DNA of 56,412 nucleotides from Methylocystis sp. H62 (GTDB lineage Bacteria; Pseudomonadota; Alphaproteobacteria; Rhizobiales; Beijerinckiaceae). Made by a program: the position numbers and the translations under genes. The DNA lies in assembly GCF_015709515.1 (NCBI RefSeq), contig NZ_JADNQZ010000040.1, forward strand, positions 1-56,412. Reading direction: 5' to 3'. Shown in pieces: positions 32,113 to 40,118 of the stretch (within the stretch, counting starts at the first letter, position 1; the number at the start of each line of letters is the position of its first letter). The notes beneath the pieces are model-generated. The model had not been told where the DNA came from, ran no database searches, and saw nothing but the letters and a program-made list of their open reading frames with translations.

Positions 32113-32573
32113 ACCTTGAGCGGCCGGTTCAACTCCGTGCGCCAGTTCGCCGGGTCGGGGGTCGATTGCGGTCCGACGGAATAGAGTTCCCAAAGGCTCT
32201 CCGCCTTCTCGTGCCCGTTTGCCTTCAGCCATGCGTCGAATTCGCCCCAGGCCGACGGGAGACCTTCGTAGGGACCGCTGTAAATCGTGCGCGCCACTTT
32301 TGCGGCAGGAAGCTCGCCCGGCTTCATGCGCCCAGCCGCTTTCACCGGCGCCGAGACTTTCACGCCCAGTTCGAAATCGAACGTGTCCGGGCTCATCTTC
32401 AGATGATGCGCGAACACCGCGCCGACCGGCTCCACGCCTTGTGCGGCGAGTGCCGCCATCAACTCGCCGACGGCGGGGCCGAACACTTTCATCATCTCGT
32501 TGCGTGGAACAGTGAGACGAATGACGGCCGCCATCTGAGCCGTGGTCTGGATGATCAGTGGTGCGGCGAGCAT
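32109..32573 (-). CDS. GyrI-like small-molecule-binding protein
   Basis: A 154-aa protein with the GyrI-like/AraC effector-binding fold: QMAAVIRLTVPRNEMMKVFG, VGELMAALAAQGVEPVGAVF, FELGVKVSAPVKAAGRMKPG, RTIYSGPYEGLPSAWGEFDA, and the closing WELYSVGPQSTPDPANWRTE. Such proteins bind hydrophobic or cationic ligands, and some hydrolyse them. ATG 32573 has a gaaggagtgataac site. It is part of the minus-strand row SRPBCC - GyrI-like - AlkD-like. Confidence 0.85.
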   Translation of the reverse strand: MLAAPLIIQTTAQMAAVIRLTVPRNEMMKVFGPAVGELMAALAAQGVEPVGAVFAHHLKMSPDTFDFELGVKVSAPVKAAGRMKPGELPAAKVARTIYSGPYEGLPSAWGEFDAWLKANGHEKAESLWELYSVGPQSTPDPANWRTELNRPLKV

Positions 32574-32614
32574 TGTTATCACTCCTTCGTGACATGTGGA
32601 CGTGAATTGGGGCG

Positions 32615-33079
32615 TCAAATCATGACATCGAGCCGCACGTAGCCCGCTTCCATCCCGTGCTCCATACCGGTCGCGAGCATCGCGGTGCGCGCCGCCGCAT
32701 CGGGAAACGCCATCCGCATGGTCATCAGCGTGCCGGCGCCGGCGGCTTCAAAGCGCGTCTCGACCTGGTATTCCGGCGTCGGGTCAGGCCAATACATGCG
32801 TTCCACATGCACAATGCGGCTGAATGGCTCAAGCGCGATGAACTGGCCCGTTTGATAGAAGCCGCCGCCTTTGCCGTCTGTCCATTCGTAGCGGATTTTG
32901 CCGCCTGAACGCGCCTCGCAGATGCAAACGGGCATGCTCCAGTCATCGGACCCGACCAACCATCTTTGGATGAGCTTCGGCTCGGTATGGGCGCGATAGA
33001 CGGCCTCGGGGGAAGCCGCGAAGCGCCTCACAACGACGACGTGCCGGTCGCCTTCGGCCTTCACTGTAACCTTGCTCAT
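32615..33079 (-). CDS. SRPBCC/AHSA1-domain protein (tandem copy B)
   Basis: A 154-aa START-fold protein. It is the close copy of the gene at 33678-34142: both share GDRHVVVVRRFAASPEAVYR, AHTEPKLI.RW, CICEARSGGKIRYEW, LEPFSRIVHVERM and MLATGMEHGMEA.Y. Ligand unknown. ATG 33079 overlaps the end of an ArsR scrap (ATGA), which shows this copy once had its own full ArsR gene. Now it is preceded only by the scrap and by the 33144-33638 gene, so its control has probably changed. Confidence 0.87.
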   Translation of the reverse strand: MSKVTVKAEGDRHVVVVRRFAASPEAVYRAHTEPKLIQRWLVGSDDWSMPVCICEARSGGKIRYEWTDGKGGGFYQTGQFIALEPFSRIVHVERMYWPDPTPEYQVETRFEAAGAGTLMTMRMAFPDAAARTAMLATGMEHGMEAGYVRLDVMI

Positions 33080-33138
33080 CGTTTCGATTTTCGCTTCTTG
33101 GGTTTCATTCCAGCCAGCAGCAAGGGCCTCAATCGCAT
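33076..33138 (-). pseudogene. C-terminal scrap of an ArsR gene
   Basis: The frame reads MRLRPLLLAGMKPKKRKSKR and stops at the TGA overlapping the SRPBCC start. The complete ArsR at 34139-34477 ends YDRLDAVLAGMKPKKRKARR in the same place. Only the last 20 codons are left; the rest has been replaced by the next SRPBCC gene. Confidence 0.7.
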
Positions 33139-33143
33139 CCTCA

Positions 33144-33638
33144 TCATCTTGCCCGAACATCTTCATCATCTCGCTGTGCTTGCTCAAGATAGCGGGCCAT
33201 ATTGGCCAGCGAACCAGCGTGTCCAGCCTCTGTGTTTTTAATCATGTCGTCGCCGACAAACGAGATGACCTGAGCAGTTACTTTCACCTTCGTGGCGTGG
33301 CCATCGGGTACGAATTCAGTGGTCGTGATGTTCACCGCGAGGGGCTTCGCGTCCTCATTGATCGTCTCAACCGTGACTACACACCGCTCAGGCACGATAT
33401 TGAGGTACCGCGATTCAACGCAGAATCGAGGGTCGTCCTTTGCTCCGCATCGAGCGACATCTCGGCCGCCGACACGAAAATCTGCCTCCTCGTAGTTAAA
33501 CACAGCCCTATCAGTGGGGGCCGCCCAACTGGTTCGCTCCTTTGCGTCAGCGAATGCGGCGTAGGCGCGTCCGACAGGCACATTAATCGCCTGTTCGACG
33601 ACAACGGTGCCGTGATGTACGGGGGATGCAGCGAGCAT
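33144..33638 (-). CDS. SRPBCC-family protein
   Basis: A 164-aa START-fold protein of another branch: VVEQAINVPVGRAYAAFADA, KERTSWAAPTDRAVFNYEEA, DFRVGGRDVARCG, RFCVESRYLNIVPERCVVTV, and the C-terminal AGHAGSLANMARYLEQ helix. Ligand unknown. ATG 33638 (MLAASP) is chosen. Its upstream DNA (gcgagcattgttgttacctt) closely copies that before the GyrI-like gene at 32573, which suggests it was duplicated along with the tandem SRPBCC gene. Confidence 0.82.
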   Translation of the reverse strand: MLAASPVHHGTVVVEQAINVPVGRAYAAFADAKERTSWAAPTDRAVFNYEEADFRVGGRDVARCGAKDDPRFCVESRYLNIVPERCVVTVETINEDAKPLAVNITTTEFVPDGHATKVKVTAQVISFVGDDMIKNTEAGHAGSLANMARYLEQAQRDDEDVRAR

Positions 33639-33677
33639 TGTTGTTACCTTCGTGCGGTGAGGATACGAATTGAGGAA

Positions 33678-34142
33678 TCAAGCCATGGCCTCGAGGCGCG
33701 CGTAACTCGCTTCCATGCCGTGCTCCATGCCGGTGGCGAGCATCGCGTCGCGCGTCGCGGCGTCGGGAAGCGTCATGCGCATGGTCATCAGCGTGCCGGC
33801 GCCGTCGGCTTCGAAGCGCGTTTCGATGTGGTTGTCGGGCGTGACGTCCGGCAGATGCATCCGCTCGACGTGAACGATGCGGCTGAACGGCTCCAGCGCG
33901 ATGAACTCACCCGTGAGGTAGAAGCCGCCGCCTTTGCCGTCTGCCCATTCGTAGCGGATTTTACCGCCGGAACGCGCCTCGCAGATGCAAGCAGGCATGC
34001 TCCAGCCTTCGGGTCCGAGCATCCAACGCCGGATCAGCTTCGGCTCGGTATGGGCGCGATAGACCGCCTCGGGCGAAGCCGCGAAGCGCCGGACAACGAC
34101 GACATGCCGGTCGCCTTCGGTCTTCAGCATCAACTTGCTCAT
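33678..34142 (-). CDS. SRPBCC/AHSA1-domain protein (tandem copy C)
   Basis: A 154-aa START-fold protein paired with a complete ArsR gene: GDRHVVVVRRFAASPEAVYR, TEPKLIRRWMLGPEGWSMPA, DGKGGGFYLTGEFIALEPFS, TLMTMRMTLPDAATRDAMLA. ATG 34142 overlaps the ArsR stop (ATGA), the usual coupled layout. It is highly similar to copy B at 32615-33079 and is the probable parent of the duplication. Ligand unknown. Confidence 0.9.
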   Translation of the reverse strand: MSKLMLKTEGDRHVVVVRRFAASPEAVYRAHTEPKLIRRWMLGPEGWSMPACICEARSGGKIRYEWADGKGGGFYLTGEFIALEPFSRIVHVERMHLPDVTPDNHIETRFEADGAGTLMTMRMTLPDAATRDAMLATGMEHGMEASYARLEAMA

Positions 34143-34477
34143 CGTCTTGCCTTTCGTTTCTTGGGTTTCATTCCGGCCAGGACGGCGTCGAGCCGGTCGT
34201 AGTTCTTCGCCAAGGCTTGGCGCAGCGTGCCCAGCCATTGATCGATCTCATCAATCGCCGAGGGCGCCAGTCGGCACGGGCGTTTGGTGCCCTCGATCCG
34301 GCGGATGATCAGCCCGGCCCCCTCCAACACCTTTAGATGGCGCGAGATAGCCGGCTGAGTCATGTCGAACGGTTCGGCCAGCTCCATCACCGTCGTCTCG
34401 CCCAAGGCGAGACGGGCAAGGATCGCCCTGCGGGTCGGATCGGCCAGCGCCGAGAAGGTGGCGTCGAGATTCTGCAT
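34139..34477 (-). CDS. ArsR-family repressor
   Basis: A 112-aa winged-helix protein: NLDATFSALADPTRRAILAR, TTVMELAEPFDMTQPAISRH (recognition helix), LKVLEGAGLIIRRIEGTKRP (wing) and the C-terminal dimer helix ending GMKPKKRKARR. There is no cysteine metal site. This is the common type that controls an SRPBCC gene in one operon. Palindromic sites just upstream (34490-34516) are its likely operator. Complete. Confidence 0.92.
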   Translation of the reverse strand: MQNLDATFSALADPTRRAILARLALGETTVMELAEPFDMTQPAISRHLKVLEGAGLIIRRIEGTKRPCRLAPSAIDEIDQWLGTLRQALAKNYDRLDAVLAGMKPKKRKARR

Positions 34478-34489
34478 GCCGCGACTTTC

Positions 34490-34516
34490 GTTATATAACT
34501 TCTTTATTATATAACG
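34490..34516. promoter_or_regulatory. Paired palindromic sites before the ArsR gene
   Basis: GTTATATAAC (34490-34499), itself an exact palindrome, is followed after 7 bp by TTATATAAC (34507-34515). The pair starts 13 bp from the ArsR ATG in an otherwise GC-rich region. Similar ATATAA-type repeats are known operators of ArsR proteins paired with SRPBCC genes. Binding here is inferred. Confidence 0.6.
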
Positions 34517-34871
34517 AGAAGGCCAGTGTCAAGCCCCTTTCGCGGACGCCGGCAATTGCGCTGCACGCCTCGCCGGCGGAATTATCCCACAGCACCCGGT
34601 TCGGACCGCCGTCGCCGTAGCCAGGCTCTTCCTCTGCCACCATCCGCGCGGGCGTGATCGCGGGCACTACGACAGTTGAAATTGGCCCCTGGTGTCGGCG
34701 AAGATGCAAACCACGAGTTCTCGATTTCGCTACTCCCTGCTACGCCGAAGCCCTCGAAGATGCGCAAACGTGACCGGGAGCGGGCGGAGGCGCTACGCCT
34801 CGCCGCCGGGCCGAAGCCGTCGCCGAGGGACCACGCAATCAAGTCCATGATCCGAAAAGGCTCTCCTGGGT
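34517..34871. other. Intergenic region between ArsR and nitroreductase genes
   Basis: About 355 bp. A plus-strand frame (34676-34879) ends with a basic stretch (MRKRDRERAEALRLAAGPKP) and overlaps the next gene by ATGA, but it has no recognisable domain and is probably the end of a lost gene or chance. No other signal is seen. Confidence 0.4.
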
Positions 34872-35891
34872 ATGACTGATCGATCCTATGCCGCCGCCGC
34901 TTCCCGCCTGCGTACGCTGCCGAGGCCGGGAGACGGCAATCCGATGCAGGCGCTCGTGCATGCGGCGACGCTCGCCGCCTCGAGCCACAATACGCAGCCC
35001 TGGAGCTTTCGCATCGACGCCGACGCGATCACAATCTCCCCCGACTTTTCGCGGCGCTGTCCCGTCGTGGACCCCGACGACAGCCATCTGTTCAAGAGCC
35101 TTGGATGCGCGGCCGAGAATCTCGCGGCAGCGGCGCCCGCTTACGGACTGGCGCCTGACATTAGAATTGAATCCGATGGACGTGTCGTCGTTGGCCTGAC
35201 CAAAACCGCAATCCAGGCGGGAGCGAGTGCCCTCAAAGCCATCGCCGAACGCCAGTGCACCAAATCCCCTTATGACGGCAGCGCGCTCGCTCCGTCCGAC
35301 AGCAGCGCGATAGAGTCTGCGGGCATGGGCATTGGCGTCCGTGTGCTGCTCATCGACGACGCGAAGCTCAAGGAGACAATTCTCGACTGTGTGAACGAGG
35401 GCAATCGCACACAACTTTCCGATCCAGCCTTCCGGCGCGAACTCATTCACTGGATCCGCTTTAACGACGCCGCCGCGATCGGCACAGGTGACGGCCTCGG
35501 CGGACGGCCGAGCGGACAGCCGCAACTGCCGGCCTGGCTGGCAAAGCCGCTGATGGGATTTGTACTTACTCCGAAATCCCAGATGGCGAGGGACACCGAG
35601 AATCTCAGATCCTCCGCCGGCATCGCCGTGTTCATCGGCGAGCGCGATAACGTGCAAACCTCGATCGAGACCGGTCGGTCGTATGAGCGCTTCGCGCTGG
35701 CGGCCACCGAGCGCGGCATCCGCAATGCTTTCATTAACCAGCCGATCGAAGTCCGGCGCTTGCGGCCCCAATTGCATGCGGCGCTCGGCCTCAAGCGCAA
35801 CGAGGTCGCGCATCTGATGGTTCGCTACGGCCGCGGGCCGCTTGCTCCCTACAGCCTTAGGCGGCCCATTACAGACGTGCAAAGCAAATGA
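34872..35891 (+). CDS. Acg-type nitroreductase-like FMN protein
   Basis: A 339-aa protein of the nitroreductase fold, close to the Acg branch: ALVHAATLAASSHNTQPWSF with the FMN-binding SSHNTQPW motif, VDPDDSHLFKSLGCAAENLA, RFNDAAAIGTGDGLGGRPSG and GRSYERFALAATERGIRNAF. Acg proteins bind FMN but may lack reductase activity and store the cofactor. ATG 34872. The stop overlaps the following NTF2-like gene (ATGA), so the two form an operon. Confidence 0.8.
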   Translation: MTDRSYAAAASRLRTLPRPGDGNPMQALVHAATLAASSHNTQPWSFRIDADAITISPDFSRRCPVVDPDDSHLFKSLGCAAENLAAAAPAYGLAPDIRIESDGRVVVGLTKTAIQAGASALKAIAERQCTKSPYDGSALAPSDSSAIESAGMGIGVRVLLIDDAKLKETILDCVNEGNRTQLSDPAFRRELIHWIRFNDAAAIGTGDGLGGRPSGQPQLPAWLAKPLMGFVLTPKSQMARDTENLRSSAGIAVFIGERDNVQTSIETGRSYERFALAATERGIRNAFINQPIEVRRLRPQLHAALGLKRNEVAHLMVRYGRGPLAPYSLRRPITDVQSK

Positions 35892-36412
35892 CCGATCTTC
35901 CGGTCGATACGGCGTTCGCCGATGACTTCCTCCGCCGCCTACACAGTGCGGTCAATGCGCACGATCCGTACGCCATTGCCGAACTCTGCGCCGAGAACGT
36001 GATCTGGGACGATCCCGCAGCGCCGCAACCATTGTGCGGCCGGGAAGCGGTGCGCCGATTCCACGAGGAGATCATGTTTCCGGCGCTTCCCGATGTGCAG
36101 GTTGAGTTGATGGACGGTCCCTATCTCTCCGCCAAGGGCGATGGCTTTGCTGTTCGGCTGCGGATATCGGGAACGATGATGGGTCCGCTCACGCCGCCCG
36201 GCTTCGCGCCGACGCGGGGGCGGCTCTGTTTCGAAACAGCGGAATTTTCAACCCTTCGCGACGGCCTGCTATCTCGGCACACAGTCGTTCTCAACATGCT
36301 GGACCTCGCCCGTCAGATCGGCGCCGTTCCGGAGGCGGGCACCTTTGGCGCACAGCTCGGTCTCTGGATGCAGCACGTTTCGGCGTTCTGGGAGCGCGCA
36401 AAACGCAACTGA
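35888..36412 (+). CDS. NTF2/SnoaL-like protein
   Basis: A 174-aa protein with the cone fold: FLRRLHSAVNAHDPYAIAEL, CAENVIWDDPAAPQPLCGRE, AVRRFHEEIMFPALPDVQVE, and strands GFAVRLRISGTMMGPLTPPG, FETAEFSTLRDGLLSRHTVV. It could be a small hydrolase, isomerase or binding protein; nothing more specific is visible. Its start overlaps the nitroreductase stop. Confidence 0.78.
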   Translation: MTDLPVDTAFADDFLRRLHSAVNAHDPYAIAELCAENVIWDDPAAPQPLCGREAVRRFHEEIMFPALPDVQVELMDGPYLSAKGDGFAVRLRISGTMMGPLTPPGFAPTRGRLCFETAEFSTLRDGLLSRHTVVLNMLDLARQIGAVPEAGTFGAQLGLWMQHVSAFWERAKRN

Positions 36413-36441
36413 TATCGCCTGGACAGAAATGGGCTTGCTCA

Positions 36442-37289
36442 ATGAACTGGTTGTTCGCGACACTTTTCTTGCTCCTGCTCGGCCTTCTTGGCCTTGCCAG
36501 TTGGCGGTGGCTGGACCGGAGGGCCGATGATCTCGCCAGGAAGCGCCTGATGAAGGTAGCCGGTCCTGCTGCTGCAGCCTTCGATCCGGCCATGATCGAA
36601 GGGCTCCCGGAACCGGCGCAGCGCTATTTTCTTTACATGATCGAACCTGGGGCGCCGCTCCGCCGCGCGGTCGAGATCGAGATGACCGGCGAAATCGAGT
36701 TCGGCACGAAAGAGAGGCCGGACTATCGGCCGATGTCGGCCCGCCAGATCCTCGCCCCTCCCCATGGCATGGTCTGGCGCGCGAAAGCAGGATCTATCAG
36801 CGGGTCTGATGGCGCGACACCGGACAGTTCGTGGACGAGGTTCTGGCTGTTTGGGCTGGTCCCGGTTGTTCGCGTGAGTCGCAATGACGACCATCGCCGC
36901 TCGGCCTTTGGCAGAGTCATTGCTGAAGCGGCGCTCTGGGCGCCTGCCAGCTTGCTGCCAGGGGAGAATGTCACATGGGCGCCTCTCGATGCGACGAGCG
37001 CGCGCGCCATTGTGCGCTTCGGAGAATTCACGCAGGCAGTCGATATCACCGTCGCCGAAGACGGCCGGCCGATCCGCAGTCTTATCCAGCGCTGGAGCAA
37101 CGAAAACCCCGACAAGGTCTTTCGCGAGCAGCCTTTTGGCGGCGATATGTCAGAGTTCAGGACGTTCGGCGGCTACCGCCTGCGACACGGGTCGAGGGCG
37201 GCAATCATCTCGGCACGGACGCGTATTTTCCCTTCTTCAAGGCGAATGTGACGGCGATCCGCTTCCCGGCGGCGGAGGATGCGCCATGA
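36442..37289 (+). pseudogene. DUF6544 membrane-anchored protein with a 3' frameshift
   Basis: From ATG 36442 the protein has a membrane anchor (LFATLFLLLLGLLGLASWRW), then GLPEPAQRYFLYMIEPGAPL, ARQILAPPHGMVWRAKAGSI, LWAPASLLPGENVTWAPLDA, FREQPFGGDMSEFRTFGGYR, as in DUF6544. Near 37187 the frame changes: the family end TRVEGGNHLGTDAYFPFFKA, NVTAIRFP lies in the +2 frame and stops at 37289, overlapping the M23 gene. Adding one C in ctgcgaca restores the frame, so a one-base deletion (or read error) is likely. The shifted product ends at 37251 with an unrelated tail. Function unknown. Confidence 0.75.
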
Positions 37290-38254
37290 GCGCCGCAGAC
37301 CTTGGCATCATCGGACTCCAGATCGTCCTGCCGCTTGCGCTGCTCGTATGGTTCGGATTCGCTCCAATCAGGAGCACGCTCGGACACTGGCTTCAATTCG
37401 CAAGCACAGGCCTTGCGTTGATCGCCTTGTGCTTTGCGCCGCCCTGGCTCGCGCTGCCCTGGTGGACGCCGGTTGCATATCTCGCCATCTGGTTCTCGAC
37501 CGTTCTTGTTCATATCATCAGCCGACGGATTTCCTCGTCGCGCGGTTTTCCCAGCCGGGCATCGGCATGGGCGTCTTTGGTTTTGTTCGGTCTGCTTGGC
37601 ATGTTGAGCGGCGTCGTGAGCGTCACTGCGCTCTCGGGCCGTTGGGCGCACGGTGGCGCCGCGATTGATCTCGCCTTTCCGTTGGGTCCGGGCGTCTATC
37701 TGGTGGCGAACGGCGGATCGCGCGACATCGTGAACGCCCACTTCCTGACGCTCAATCCGGCGACTGAGCGCCAGCGCGCCTATCGCGGCCAATCCTACGG
37801 CGTCGATCTGGTGAAGCTCGGCGGCTTTGGGCTACGAGCGCCAGGTTGGCGCCCGCGCGAACCGGCCCGCTATGAAATTTTCGGTGAGCCGGTGCTGGCG
37901 CCATGCGCAGGCGCCGTGCTGTCCGCCGGCGACGGCATGCCGGACATGCCCGTGCCTGAACAGGACCGATCCCGGCTTGAAGGCAATTATGTCTTCCTCG
38001 ACTGCGACGGCGTCGGCGTTCTCCTCGCGCATTTCCAAAACGGCAGCCTGCGTGTGGAAACCGGCGACCGGGTCGTGGTCGGCGAGCAGGTCGCCCTGGC
38101 TGGAAACTCGGGGCAATCAGGCGAACCGCACTTGCACATTCATGCCCAAAGGCTTGCGGACAATGCGGCGATGTTCTCGGGCGAGCCGCTGTTCATCAGC
38201 TTCGATGGTCGCTTTCCGGTGCGCAACGACCGGATTGCGGTCTCGACCCGATGA
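37286..38254 (+). CDS. M23-family peptidase-like protein with membrane N-terminus
   Basis: A 322-aa protein. Four hydrophobic stretches occupy the first 120 residues (LGIIGLQIVLPLALLVWFGF, FASTGLALIALCFAPPWLAL, WWTPVAYLAIWFSTVLVHII, LVLFGLLGMLSGVVSVTAL). The C-terminal half is a lysostaphin-type fold: YRGQSYGVDLV, GEPVLAPCAGAVLSAGDGMP, VLLAHFQNGSLRVETGDRVV, GEQVALAGNSGQSGEPHLHI. The PHLHIH motif holds the HxH zinc ligands; the usual first His (HxG.D) is replaced by Gln/Ser-Tyr, so hydrolytic activity is uncertain. ATG 37286 overlaps the DUF6544 stop. Confidence 0.8.
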   Translation: MSAADLGIIGLQIVLPLALLVWFGFAPIRSTLGHWLQFASTGLALIALCFAPPWLALPWWTPVAYLAIWFSTVLVHIISRRISSSRGFPSRASAWASLVLFGLLGMLSGVVSVTALSGRWAHGGAAIDLAFPLGPGVYLVANGGSRDIVNAHFLTLNPATERQRAYRGQSYGVDLVKLGGFGLRAPGWRPREPARYEIFGEPVLAPCAGAVLSAGDGMPDMPVPEQDRSRLEGNYVFLDCDGVGVLLAHFQNGSLRVETGDRVVVGEQVALAGNSGQSGEPHLHIHAQRLADNAAMFSGEPLFISFDGRFPVRNDRIAVSTR

Positions 38255-38304
38255 ACGCGGTGTCAAGTTGACGCTCTGCGGCTTCGTTCAATGCGGAGAC
38301 TCGA

Positions 38305-38661
38305 ATGAATAGGAGCGAGGTGCTGACTTTTGGCAGGCGGATCGGTACAGGTCTGGCCTTCGTCATCTTCCCGTTGGTGTTCATCTTCGCCTTTGCGGTT
38401 CATCCAGGGTTGTTGAATCCTCGCCTGCTTGGTCCAAAGGAACTCATCCTAAGAGGGCGCAACAATGATCTTCTGCAATTCGCGCACGCCCTGGTCACTC
38501 TGAACACGGCGCTCCTGGTGGTGATCGCTCTACACTTCATGAGGTTGTTAGATCGAGGCCCCCACGGTCGGCCAAGGATTACGACCGGCATTTGCCTTTC
38601 TTCGCGTAGCAGACGAGCAAGCGCGGCCTTAACCACGGGGGCGATCTGCAATCAGTCGTAG
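38305..38661 (+). CDS. Truncated membrane protein
   Basis: The first 85 or so residues look real: RRIGTGLAFVIFPLVFIFAF and FAHALVTLNTALLVVIALHF are membrane helices with the loop HPGLLNPRLLGPKELILRGR. After HFMRLLDRG the coding turns into a basic, low-quality tail (PHGRPRITTGICLSSRSRRA), so the original C-terminus was replaced where the direct-repeat region begins. I do not recognise the family. Probably non-functional. Confidence 0.55.
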   Translation: MNRSEVLTFGRRIGTGLAFVIFPLVFIFAFAVHPGLLNPRLLGPKELILRGRNNDLLQFAHALVTLNTALLVVIALHFMRLLDRGPHGRPRITTGICLSSRSRRASAALTTGAICNQS

Positions 38662-38772
38662 TAGCTCTGGCGTGCCTCGGATGCTCGCGGCGGCATTCGC
38701 GCCCCAAAGGCTGGAACATCATAGCGCTCCAGCGGAATCGTAGTTGTCAGTTTCGTCTACGCTGGGGCGCCA
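38655..38772. repeat. Left copy of the 118-bp direct repeat around the cupin unit
   Basis: From gtcgtagtag to cgctggggcgcca this stretch matches 41209-41326 at roughly 80% with the same order and orientation (tcggatgctc, ggctggaa.atca, ctccagcgga, gtagtt.tcagtttc, tctacgctggggcgcca). The match ends exactly at GGGGCGCCA; beyond it the two sites differ. The stretch to 38836 has no gene. Confidence 0.75.
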
Positions 38773-38836
38773 AATACCGCCGAACCTGCGATTTCCCACG
38801 TAAGCCAAACACGGCTTGCCGTCGCAAGCGCCGCAA

Positions 38837-39463
38837 TCAGTTTGGATCGGAGGTGCAGGGCGATACCGGCAGCGCATAGCCGCGCCAGCGCGCCGCGCGC
38901 GCCAGTATCGCGAAGGCTGTCTTCTGAAGCCAAATGGGTGGACCCGCCAAATAAAGGTGATCGTGGTAGACATCGAGAACCAATGCAATGAGCAGGAGCT
39001 TCGGATCTCCTTTGGCGGAGAACCATTGGGGCCTTTGCTGGGTCAGCATGGCGAAGTTGCGGAAAAAGCGCAGATGTTGTTGAGGCGGAAAAAAGGACAC
39101 GGTGGCTTTCATCGCTTCTGCGCTCGCATTGGCGAAGTAATGGGGTGTGCCGCGTGGAACGGTGATGGTCTCACCGGCTCCGACGAAATGCTCCTTTCCC
39201 GCCATGATGACCTTCAAACGCCCGGAGGACACCGCGAAAGTCTCGTCGGCCAACGGATGCACATGGATCAGCGCATTGCCTCCGCCGGTTCCGCCTTCGC
39301 CTAGGACGACGTCGAAACCAAGATGGCCGGATTCGTCCGGCGCGCCCGAAAAAACGAAGGTTTCGTTGTTGAACGTGTTCTTGATGACCGTGTCTCGGCC
39401 GATCATGCGCATCTCCAATTCTGCCGACGCCACTTGCCGCCTGGCCGGATCGCTCTCCGTCAT
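38837..39463 (-). CDS. Cupin-domain protein
   Basis: A 208-aa protein with one cupin barrel: VVLGEGGTGGGNALIHVHPL with the metal-type H.H, ADETFAVSSGRLKVIMAGKE (Glu and Gly of motif 1) and VPRGTPHYFANASAEAMKAT (motif 2, His). The C-terminal part is helical and ends in a hydrophobic LYLAGPPIWLQKTAFAILAR segment. ATG 39463 overlaps the stop of the NTF2-like gene upstream, so the two are cotranscribed. The substrate is unknown; sugar- or quercetin-type cupins are possible. Confidence 0.83.
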   Translation of the reverse strand: MTESDPARRQVASAELEMRMIGRDTVIKNTFNNETFVFSGAPDESGHLGFDVVLGEGGTGGGNALIHVHPLADETFAVSSGRLKVIMAGKEHFVGAGETITVPRGTPHYFANASAEAMKATVSFFPPQQHLRFFRNFAMLTQQRPQWFSAKGDPKLLLIALVLDVYHDHLYLAGPPIWLQKTAFAILARAARWRGYALPVSPCTSDPN

Positions 39464-40008
39464 TCGGTCTTTCCCTGTGCAAGCGCAGCTGCCCGTTCCA
39501 GGCTGATGCTTTCGACGAGAGGGTCGGCGTGCCGATGGGCCAGCCGCCATTCAGTGCCCTCGCGACGATAGACCAGAGTGACACGCAGCGGCCATTCCTG
39601 CGCGGGAAGTCCCCCGACCTCGACATTCTGCCGTTCAATGACGGCAAGGACGACGATTTCGGCCGAGCCGTAGGCCTGCACCAGCTCCTGCTCGAATGTG
39701 CCGTTCCTGAAGAACCGAGCCATCGCCTCCATGCGCTCGTTCGTCATGTCCGAACCGAGTGTCGGCGCGCCTCCGAACGGGGACATCAACGTGAAGTCGT
39801 CCGTGTAGGTAATCAGCGCGCGGTATCCGCCGAGATCGCCGCGCATGAGCGCCGCGTGCGCGGCGGCGGACCGACGGATCAGTTCGGCGACATCGTCGGC
39901 AGTTGCAGGCGCCGCGAGGGCGGGGGCTGGAAATCCCACTGAGCCCGCGATTTCCAACGTAGCGAGGCACCCTGCGGCGGCGAGAATTGAACGTCTTGAT
40001 TGCGACAC
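39460..40008 (-). CDS. NTF2-like protein with a Tat-like signal
   Basis: About 182 aa. The start QSRRSILAAAGCLATLEIAG resembles a twin-arginine signal (SRRSIL), with cleavage after APALA. The mature part is an NTF2 fold: DVAELIRRSAAAHAALMRGD, LITYTDDFTLMSPFGGAPTL, NERMEAMARFFRNGTFEQEL, VTLVYRREGTEWRLAHRHAD. I chose GTG 40008 behind aggagtcactcc; the frame is open to 40086. It is cotranscribed with the cupin gene and divergent from the LysR gene, its probable regulator. Confidence 0.78.
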   Translation of the reverse strand: MSQSRRSILAAAGCLATLEIAGSVGFPAPALAAPATADDVAELIRRSAAAHAALMRGDLGGYRALITYTDDFTLMSPFGGAPTLGSDMTNERMEAMARFFRNGTFEQELVQAYGSAEIVVLAVIERQNVEVGGLPAQEWPLRVTLVYRREGTEWRLAHRHADPLVESISLERAAALAQGKTE

Positions 40009-40118
40009 GGAGTGACTCCTGATCCTGATTTTCCATTGCTGCGCGGCCGTTTCGTGCCGTGCGTTCGGTTGAAATCGCACTTCCATTACGCTGAATCAAA
40101 TGATACGTTTTACACGAT

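Noticed and set aside
34676-34879. A small basic protein gene before the nitroreductase
   Set aside because: The ATGA overlap is suggestive, but no ribosome site or family was seen, and most residues look like chance coding of GC-rich DNA.
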